A DNA stretch of 5,326 nucleotides from an uncultured Eubacteriales bacterium (GTDB lineage: Bacteria > Bacillota > Clostridia > Oscillospirales > Acutalibacteraceae): contig OMPZ01000012.1 of NCBI GenBank assembly GCA_900313125.1, positions 1 to 5,326 of the forward strand, in the 5' to 3' direction. This document shows positions 1 to 3,856 of this stretch, piece by piece. The translations under genes and the position numbers were made by a program. The notes beneath the pieces are model-generated. The model saw only the letters and a list, made by a program, of their open reading frames with translations, did not search any database and was not told the origin of the DNA. The stretch's first letter is position 1. Each line of letters opens with the position of its first letter.

Positions 1-346
1 GTGTATCGCTTGCCGAGTCGGTCGTTTTGTCGCTGTCGGTGTGGGTGTCGGTTGCCGAGTCGGTCGTTTTGTCGCTGTCGGTGTGGGTGTCGGTTGCCGA
101 GTCGGTCGTTTTATCGCTGTCCGTGTGCGTGTCGGTTGCCGAGTCGGTGCTTGTTTCTGTGCTTGCATCGGTATTCGTATCTGTATTTGTATCGCTGTCA
201 CTCGGCTTCGGCTTGAACGGTACAAACGGCAGCACGATCTCGGAGCTTGCAGACTTCGGCGACGCAGCCGCGGAAGCGTTCATCGCCGCTGCCGGGAGCA
301 TCGCGAGCATCGCCATAGAAAGGATAACAGAAACTAATTTCTTCAT
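1..346 (-). CDS. Secreted Asp/Ser/Thr-rich repeat protein, N-terminal part (cut by window edge)
   Basis: The ATG at 346-344 is preceded by GAGGA (353-357) with 6 nt spacing, and the frame stays open to base 1, so about 115 residues are visible and the C terminus is missing. Residues 1-28 look like a signal peptide: Lys2-Lys3, a hydrophobic core from Leu4 to about Met22, then a small-residue A-S-A-A-A stretch at 24-28 that suits signal peptidase I. A short mature segment (about 29-48) ends in the Pro/Lys-rich stretch FVPFKPKP. From about residue 49 the protein is almost only Asp, Ser, Thr, Asn, Ala, His and Lys, and from about residue 67 it settles into a 14-residue repeat (DSATDTHTDSDKTT). 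The protein is probably exported; the repeat may be a linker, stalk or acidic cation-binding segment before a domain outside the window. It starts 35 bp after the cobW-like gene on the same strand, suggesting one transcript. I do not recognise a family. Confidence 0.8.
   Translation of the reverse strand, partial: MKKLVSVILSMAMLAMLPAAAMNASAAASPKSASSEIVLPFVPFKPKPSDSDTNTDTNTDASTETSTDSATDTHTDSDKTTDSATDTHTDSDKTTDSATDTHTDSDKTTDSASDT
10..153. repeat. 42-bp in-frame tandem repeat (three units plus a partial)
   Basis: Units begin at 10, 52 and 94, each 42 bp (14 codons), and a fourth copy starting at 136 decays after about 18 bases. Units 10-51 and 52-93 are identical; unit 94-135 differs from them at three positions. 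In the minus-strand frame each unit encodes DSATDTHTDSDKTT. The period is a multiple of three, so copy-number change would alter protein length without a frameshift. Near-perfect DNA identity suggests recent duplication by slippage or unequal recombination. Confidence 0.9.
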
Positions 347-381
347 ACTTTTTCCTCATTCCTGTGTTTATTTGATCTTAC

Positions 382-1314
382 TTATAGTTTTTCAAAATAT
401 TTCCCGATATGCGCTCTGTCAAGCGATTCACCGATAACGATGATGACCGATTGACCCGCCGCTATCTTTTTCACTTCGGCGGCATTGTGGGTCGCGTTGA
501 CCTCATACCACTCGCCGCCGTTTTTTGTAAAGCCCTTTACACGAAACACACCGCCGCACAGCTTATCGGTCATTATTGCCGACGCAAGCTCCTTGAGCTG
601 CTCGGGCGACGGAGAAAGCTCCATAAAGTAAACCGACTCGAAGCCCTTGATCTCGTTGTGAAGCTTTACGAAATCGGCAGCGTGACAGCCGCTCGAAGCT
701 ATTTCGTCAAGCTCGCTGTCGGTCAGGGTATCCCACGGCTTTGCGAGAAAATACGTTTTGGGGTCGCGTTCGCTGCGTATATTTTTCATTGCCGCCGCTA
801 TGCGGTCGAGCGATCTTGAAACTGCTGTATCGTCATCGCCGCTGCAATGGCTGAAAACGAGCTTCCCGGCGACTGCTGCCTGAGACGCGAGCAGATAAGC
901 GGAATTGTCCGACAGCTCGTCTGCCGCAAAAGGATCGACGATCGTGATGACGCTGCCCGTTTTGTACCACCGATCGAGCGGCGGCTCACGCAGCGTATCG
1001 AAAAATTCATCGACGTCGAAGATCCCGGAGGGCTCTATCACAACTCTGCTGTAGCCGGACATAGCCATCGCGATAAGCTTTGTTTTGAAGCGACGCTGAT
1101 GGCAGTCCTTGTCACACGCGCCCGCGACCATTTCCATGCCGCAGCCCGCGTCGTAAAGCTCCTGCAAAAGCATCGTGTCAATATTGACAGCGCCGAAATC
1201 ATTTTCGAGTATACACACGTTTTCGCCCTTATCCATAAGGCGGCGGACATATCTTTTCATAAAGGTGGTCTTTCCCGAACCGAGAAAACCCGTTATAAGA
1301 TCAACTGTTGTCAT
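382..1314 (-). CDS. CobW/COG0523-family P-loop GTPase-like protein with degenerate motifs
   Basis: This 310-residue protein has the COG0523 (CobW/YjiA/ZNG1-type) layout. The P-loop GFLGSGKT lies at residues 9-16, ENDFG at 37-41 matches the family's ENEFG-like strand, VIEPSG at 92-97 stands where the family has an ETTG-like Walker B segment, and VDPF lies at 126-129. The C-terminal part, with a GVFRVKGF strand (255-262) and IGESLDR (294-300) near the end, fits a CobW_C domain. Family members are GTP-dependent metallochaperones or insertases for Zn, Co and similar metals. Two hallmarks are altered: the usual GCxCC metal site appears replaced by ACDKDC (66-71), and the NKxD guanine-specificity motif by SHCS (155-158). 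The start is well supported by GGAG (1322-1325) 7 nt upstream of the ATG, and the P-loop begins 8 residues in, as is normal. The family assignment is firm; metal, partner and nucleotide preference are unknown. Confidence 0.88.
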   Translation of the reverse strand: MTTVDLITGFLGSGKTTFMKRYVRRLMDKGENVCILENDFGAVNIDTMLLQELYDAGCGMEMVAGACDKDCHQRRFKTKLIAMAMSGYSRVVIEPSGIFDVDEFFDTLREPPLDRWYKTGSVITIVDPFAADELSDNSAYLLASQAAVAGKLVFSHCSGDDDTAVSRSLDRIAAAMKNIRSERDPKTYFLAKPWDTLTDSELDEIASSGCHAADFVKLHNEIKGFESVYFMELSPSPEQLKELASAIMTDKLCGGVFRVKGFTKNGGEWYEVNATHNAAEVKKIAAGQSVIIVIGESLDRAHIGKYFEKL

Positions 1315-1347
1315 TTTACCGCTCCATTAATCAGATCGCTGCGTTTT

Positions 1348-1376
1348 ATTTTACCACATTTATTTATCTATTGCAA
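1348..1376 (-). promoter_or_regulatory. SigmaA-type extended -10 promoter for the cobW-like gene
   Basis: On the minus strand the -35 is TTGCAA (1371-1376), the spacer is exactly 17 bp (1354-1370), and the -10 is TAAAAT (1348-1353) preceded by TGG, which gives an extended -10 (TGn-TAAAAT). It lies about 34 bp upstream of the cobW-like ATG. Six-bp inverted arms, TTTATC (1363-1368) and GATAAA (1378-1383), flank the -35 and could be an operator half-site pair, but I cannot assign a regulator. Confidence 0.6.
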
Positions 1377-1399
1377 CGATAAAATTGTTAATTTTCTTT

Positions 1400-1420
1400 A
1401 GGCGGCGGCAGGCGCCGCCT
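1400..1420. repeat. GC-rich hairpin at the outer edge of the inverted-repeat element
   Basis: AGGCGGCG (1400-1407) and CGCCGCCT (1413-1420) form a perfect 8-bp stem around a 5-nt loop. There is no U-tract after the stem on either strand, so it is not a canonical intrinsic terminator. A weaker GC-rich counterpart lies outside the right arm (about 1612-1633, in the sipL coding end), so the hairpin may belong to the larger element. Confidence 0.6.
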
Positions 1421-1611
1421 GGCAATTACGCGGTTATAGGTTGTTTTATGCACTACTCTCGTCCCGCGCGGGGGTGCGGGTCTCCTGTGGAGACCTCTGC
1501 AAAGCAGAGGCGCCCGAAGGAAGTGCCCTTGGGGTACACCGACCGACGCGGCAGCGGAGACCCGCGCGGCGAAGAAATAGTGCATTGCACGAACTACGAC
1601 CGCGAATTGCC
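1421..1611. repeat. Structured intergenic element with long imperfect terminal inverted repeats (MITE-like or structured RNA)
   Basis: The left arm 1421-1472 and the reverse complement of 1561-1611 align over about 51 positions with one gap and, by my hand count, 37 identities. They share GGCAATT, CGCGGT, ATGCACTA and CCGCGCGGG blocks. Between the arms lie compact hairpins: GGTCTCC (1479-1485)/GGAGACC (1489-1495) with a 3-nt loop, CCTCTGC (1494-1500)/GCAGAGG (1504-1510) with a 3-nt loop, and a bulged stem pairing 1513-1520 with 1527-1533. GCGGGTCTCC (1476-1485) can also pair perfectly with 1556-1565, which competes with the CCGCGCGGG arm pairing. No transposase or convincing coding frame is present, so it resembles a non-autonomous repeat or a structured RNA. 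Its right arm overlaps the sipL stop codon at 1594-1596. No target-site duplication is obvious. Confidence 0.65.
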
Positions 1612-3156
1612 CGCGGGCACCCGACCGCCCGGGAGGATTATCATCATGTCTTCCGGGAGGAGGTCGCTGTCGAGGTCGTTTTCGTCGCGTACAAATTCCG
1701 CGCTCGTTGAGTGCTCGCGGGCGATCGTCCAAATGTCCTCGCCCTTGCGGGCATAGTAAAGAATGAGCGACGCGTTTTTATCCGTCTCGTTCGGGCAGCT
1801 TTCGTCAGCCGTTACGCGCGTCACGCCGCTTATCTCCGTCAGCTCATACAGCTCGCCCGTGACGAGGAGCTCGGCTCTGACCTCAATTCGCTTGTCGCCG
1901 CTGATGCGGTAGCTCGACGAGATGCACTCGGGCGAGACGAACGACTCTATCTCTCCGTTCACCGTTTTCAGCTCACGGCTGTACTCCATTGTGCGCTCGG
2001 TGTAGATGACCGTGCCCTCGGAGTCCTTCGCGAGCACGCAGATGTTGTATTTGCCGCGCAGCAGCGCCTTTCCCTTCACGCTCTCGCAGACTGCCGCGCC
2101 CTTTTCGCACCAGACGTCGATCACCCTTGAGATCGAGCTGTCGGTGAAATCGACGTTCGACTTTTCAACAACACTTTCGCTGAGCATCATGGTCATAAGC
2201 GGCAGACTGCAATTTTTCTGTTCGCACTCCGTTTTGTAGCTTGTCGAGTAGCAGTCGGTCACGAGCATCGTGTCCTGCTTTTCGAGAGACAGCACCGTCA
2301 CGCACAGACGCGCTGTGAGTACAGGCAGCGGATTGTCAAAGCCGATCTCGTTTCTGAGCGTGACCTCGCTGTTCATTATCTCCGCGCGCACCGCAAGCTC
2401 GCAGGAGTCTCCTATCCCCTCTACGGCTATCACCTGGCTGAAGGGAATGTTGTATTCGAGCGTCTCGAGCTTGCCAGAATCAAGGTCAGAAAGGTACAAA
2501 AGCTTTATCAGAAGCTCGCCCTTGTACATCAGCTTTCCCGAAACGACGGAGTTCTCCTTCGTGACCGCCCTGATATCGCAGCGCACGACCGCCTGCACGG
2601 CAGGACCGTTCTGACCCGTTTCGATAGCCTCCGTCACGGTAAACTGCTGCTGAGTCAGACCCTTCAGGCTCGAATAATCGACCGTGGCTTTTTTCTGCTC
2701 GATATCGTCGCCCTTGATGTGAGTGCAGATATGGCGGTCTACCCTGTCGAGCACCTTGACGCAGACGGTGAACGCCCCGTGAATGTTCAGGCGGCGCGGA
2801 GAGAGCGCGCGGCAGTTCAGATAGCTTATCCTGATATCCGTCGATATCACGGCGGACTGCGGCGTTGTGGGCAGATTTGCCGTTATCTCGAACGGATAGC
2901 TCTGCTCGGCGCAGCGAACGGAGTTTTTTATCGCGTCGATGTAGATGACCGAGACGATGCTGACGCCCTCGATCTCAAGTCGGTCGCCCACTATGTTCTT
3001 GCTCATTATCTGCGGTGTGACGCGGCATTTCAGTATCTTCTGGATATCGGGGCAGTAATCGGGAAGCTTGAGGTCGGCGTCTACCGTCTGCTCCGAGCTG
3101 CTGCTGTAGATCGTTCCTGCCGTACATACACGGTCTGTCTTGACTGCATAATCCAT
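1594..3156 (-). CDS. sipL: SipL-like spore-coat morphogenesis protein (SPOCS/DUF3794 repeats plus C-terminal LysM)
   Basis: This 520-residue protein has the architecture of clostridial SipL, the SpoIVA-interacting protein needed to localise the coat around the forespore. The N terminus carries the DUF3794/SPOCS signature LPDYCPDIQKIL (31-42), a beta-rich SPOCS domain over about 30-115, a second over about 170-290, and a degenerate third-like stretch over about 325-440. Residues about 465-509 form a LysM domain (YYARKGEDIWTIAREHST, ending MIILP). In C. difficile the SipL LysM domain contacts SpoIVA, so it probably acts as a protein-binding module in the mother cell rather than on peptidoglycan. 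There is no signal peptide, as expected. The start is firm: AAAGGAG (3164-3170) is 7 nt upstream of the ATG. The tail after the LysM (about GRVPAGNSRS) is encoded inside the arm of the inverted-repeat element. Other DUF3794/LysM paralogues exist in Clostridia, so family and architecture are surer than exact orthology. Confidence 0.8.
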   Translation of the reverse strand: MDYAVKTDRVCTAGTIYSSSSEQTVDADLKLPDYCPDIQKILKCRVTPQIMSKNIVGDRLEIEGVSIVSVIYIDAIKNSVRCAEQSYPFEITANLPTTPQSAVISTDIRISYLNCRALSPRRLNIHGAFTVCVKVLDRVDRHICTHIKGDDIEQKKATVDYSSLKGLTQQQFTVTEAIETGQNGPAVQAVVRCDIRAVTKENSVVSGKLMYKGELLIKLLYLSDLDSGKLETLEYNIPFSQVIAVEGIGDSCELAVRAEIMNSEVTLRNEIGFDNPLPVLTARLCVTVLSLEKQDTMLVTDCYSTSYKTECEQKNCSLPLMTMMLSESVVEKSNVDFTDSSISRVIDVWCEKGAAVCESVKGKALLRGKYNICVLAKDSEGTVIYTERTMEYSRELKTVNGEIESFVSPECISSSYRISGDKRIEVRAELLVTGELYELTEISGVTRVTADESCPNETDKNASLILYYARKGEDIWTIAREHSTSAEFVRDENDLDSDLLPEDMMIILPGGRVPAGNSRS

Positions 3157-3181
3157 ATATTGACTCCTTTGCTTTCTTTAA

Positions 3182-3283
3182 TTAAGTCAAATACTCTGCA
3201 TCAAAGCTATCCGGCGGTCGAGCGACCGCAGGCAAATTCCGTCCTACTGTACTAGTAACGTTAATTATCGCCGCGTTCGACAT
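3182..3283 (-). CDS. Putative 33-residue small protein upstream of sipL
   Basis: The ATG at 3283-3281 is preceded by GGAGGA (3291-3296) with a 7-nt spacer, the strongest Shine-Dalgarno in the window. The frame runs 33 codons to a TAA at 3184-3182, 25 bp before the sipL ATG and on the same strand. The product starts MSNAAIINVTSTVG, has a Pro/Arg-containing middle (LPAVARPPDS) and ends FDAEYLT. It has no membrane segment, signal peptide or Cys, and I recognise no family. It sits between the SigmaE-like promoter and sipL, so it would be the first cistron of that transcript. It could be a genuine sporulation micropeptide, a leader ORF coupling translation to sipL, or the remnant of a longer gene. 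Confidence 0.5.
   Translation of the reverse strand: MSNAAIINVTSTVGRNLPAVARPPDSFDAEYLT
3214..3229. repeat. GC-rich 16-bp inverted repeat inside the small ORF
   Basis: GCGGTCG (3214-3220) and CGACCGC (3223-3229) are perfect 7-bp arms separated by AG; as RNA this probably folds as a 6-bp stem with a 4-nt loop. It lies within the coding sequence of the 33-codon ORF, about 58 bp upstream of the sipL ATG. No T-tract follows on either strand, so it is not a simple terminator. It may be an mRNA hairpin or merely a Pro/Arg codon run. Confidence 0.5.
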
Positions 3284-3336
3284 TTATTCTTCCTCCAACT
3301 AACCGGGCGACTTGATGACAGATTTTCAACTATCGG

Positions 3337-3365
3337 ATTATATGCCGACAGCTTTACCGATATTA
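3337..3365 (-). promoter_or_regulatory. SigmaE-like sporulation promoter for the small ORF and sipL
   Basis: On the minus strand TAATATC (3359-3365) is followed by exactly 14 bp (3345-3358) and then CATATAAT (3337-3344). The Bacillus SigmaE consensus is about KMATATT-N14-CATACAnT, so the -35 matches 6 of 7, the -10 differs at one defined position, and the spacing is exact. SigmaE is the early mother-cell sigma factor and controls sipL in C. difficile. The -10 contains TATAAT, but no SigmaA -35 lies 17 bp upstream. Transcription would start near 3330, about 47 nt before the small-ORF ATG. Confidence 0.6.
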
Positions 3366-3375
3366 CAATATTGTA
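3364..3375. promoter_or_regulatory. 12-bp perfect palindrome at the SigmaE-like -35
   Basis: TACAATATTGTA (3364-3375) is a perfect palindrome overlapping the upstream edge of the SigmaE-like -35. Its core is two bases shorter than the NrdR-box core, so it is probably not an NrdR site. A sporulation regulator or another dimeric repressor is possible; chance is also plausible in AT-rich DNA. Confidence 0.3.
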
Positions 3376-3444
3376 TTTTTCGGACGCAAACTCTGTGACC
3401 GGGTCATTTCGGGAGGTGCTTTTCTTTCTGTCAGGGCAAAATAA

Positions 3445-3460
3445 CCACAATATATAGTGA
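3445..3460. promoter_or_regulatory. NrdR-box-like palindrome, distal
   Basis: CCACAATATATAGTGA matches the NrdR-box consensus acaCwAtATaTwGtgt at 14 of 16 positions, with the whole core CwATATATwG intact. It lies about 400 bp upstream of nrdD, beyond both predicted nrdD promoters, and has no adjacent partner box. It may be a remote auxiliary site or serve a promoter I cannot identify. Confidence 0.6.
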
Positions 3461-3541
3461 CCGTCATAACGCGTGCCGTTGACCGCCGAGCTTTACAAAA
3501 ACGGCTTGACTGCGCGGTATACGGCTGTTTTAAAGTTTATT

Positions 3542-3569
3542 TTGATTAATTCTTTTCGGCAATTATAAA
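3542..3569 (+). promoter_or_regulatory. Outer SigmaA-type promoter for nrdD
   Basis: TTGATT (3542-3547), a 16-bp spacer and TATAAA (3564-3569) make a reasonable SigmaA promoter with a start near 3576. That start abuts the NrdR box at 3577-3592, so NrdR bound there and at 3610-3625 would block initiation or clearance. A weaker alternative, TTGACT (3506-3511)-17-TTTAAA (3529-3534), lies just upstream. Confidence 0.5.
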
Positions 3570-3576
3570 ACGGCGC

Positions 3577-3592
3577 TTACAATATATTGTGT
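3577..3592. promoter_or_regulatory. NrdR box 1 of a tandem pair
   Basis: TTACAATATATTGTGT matches the NrdR consensus at 14 of 16 positions with a complete core. It sits at the predicted start of the outer nrdD promoter and 33 bp, about three helical turns, before the next box. That is close to the 31-32 bp typical of NrdR box pairs upstream of ribonucleotide reductase genes. Confidence 0.72.
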
Positions 3593-3609
3593 TTGTTAGT
3601 GCGTTGTTG

Positions 3610-3625
3610 GTACTATATATAGTTT
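3610..3625. promoter_or_regulatory. NrdR box 2 of a tandem pair
   Basis: GTACTATATATAGTTT contains the perfect 12-bp palindrome ACTATATATAGT and matches the consensus at 13 of 16 positions with the full core. It pairs in phase with the box at 3577, a hallmark of cooperative NrdR binding. The T-rich stretch just downstream is not a terminator, because the A/T-only stem would be unstable. Confidence 0.7.
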
Positions 3626-3691
3626 TTGTTTTTATTTATGTATAAATTTCACCAAAATTCGGCTTTCTCATAAAATTCACACTCTATACCC

Positions 3692-3720
3692 TTGACATTG
3701 GGGCTGTAATAGGCTATAAT
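3692..3720 (+). promoter_or_regulatory. Inner, perfect-consensus SigmaA promoter for nrdD
   Basis: TTGACA (3692-3697), a spacer of exactly 17 bp (3698-3714) and TATAAT (3715-3720) form a full-consensus SigmaA promoter. The start would be near 3727, leaving a leader of about 130 nt before the nrdD ATG. Such a strong promoter would need repression, which the NrdR-like site at 3745-3760 may supply. Confidence 0.8.
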
Positions 3721-3744
3721 CAATCTTGCTCACCCATTTAAAAA

Positions 3745-3760
3745 GTACAACATATAGTGG
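3745..3760. promoter_or_regulatory. Weaker NrdR-box-like site downstream of the inner promoter
   Basis: GTACAACATATAGTGG matches the NrdR consensus at 12 of 16 positions; one core base (T to C) departs from it. It lies about 18 bp after the predicted start of the inner promoter. An imperfect half-site, ACACTCTAT (3679-3687), lies 66 bp (two times 33) upstream, just ahead of the -35, and might be its partner. Confidence 0.4.
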
Positions 3761-3856
3761 GCTTTCAAAATTTCAGCACAAAATATAATAAAATAAATAT
3801 GTTGATTTAATATAAGAGTCCGTAATTAAAACAGATCATAACAGGGGGTTCATTAA

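Larger units (their letters stand above)
3284..3856. other. Divergent AT-rich control region between sipL and nrdD
   Basis: These 573 bp hold no convincing gene. Toward the left they carry the SigmaE-like promoter (3337-3365) and a 12-bp palindrome (3364-3375). Toward the right they carry two SigmaA-type promoters (3542-3569, 3692-3720) and four NrdR-box-like palindromes (starting at 3445, 3577, 3610 and 3745). The nrdD leader would be about 130 nt from the inner promoter or about 280 nt from the outer one. I see no recognisable riboswitch fold in it, only an 8-bp inverted pair, CAACATAT (3748-3755) with ATATGTTG (3797-3804), around a 41-nt gap. Confidence 0.75.

Noticed and set aside
1..153. 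The tandem repeat as a CRISPR array
   Set aside because: The 42-bp units are contiguous with no unique spacers and translate as an in-frame peptide repeat.
27..437. Plus-strand frames over the 42-bp repeat array
   Set aside because: They are shadows of the repeat. The minus frame has a signal peptide, a good ribosome binding site and sensible composition; the plus frames lack all three.
1400..1420. GC hairpin as an intrinsic terminator for sipL
   Set aside because: The minus strand after the stem reads AAAGAAAATT and the plus strand GGCAATTACG; neither has a U-tract.
1388..1732. Open frames on both strands across the inverted-repeat element and the sipL 3' end
   Set aside because: The GC-rich element has few stop codons in any frame. 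The products are Arg/Pro-rich, have no convincing ribosome binding site, and overlap the SipL LysM coding region.
3265..3450. 61-codon minus-strand frame in the divergent control region
   Set aside because: It would need a TTG start inside the NrdR-like box, has no Shine-Dalgarno, spans the SigmaE-like promoter, and overlaps the better-supported 33-codon ORF in another frame.
3728..3856. Riboswitch in the nrdD leader
   Set aside because: The leader is AT-rich with only weak, widely spaced pairing; I see no cobalamin or other known aptamer core.
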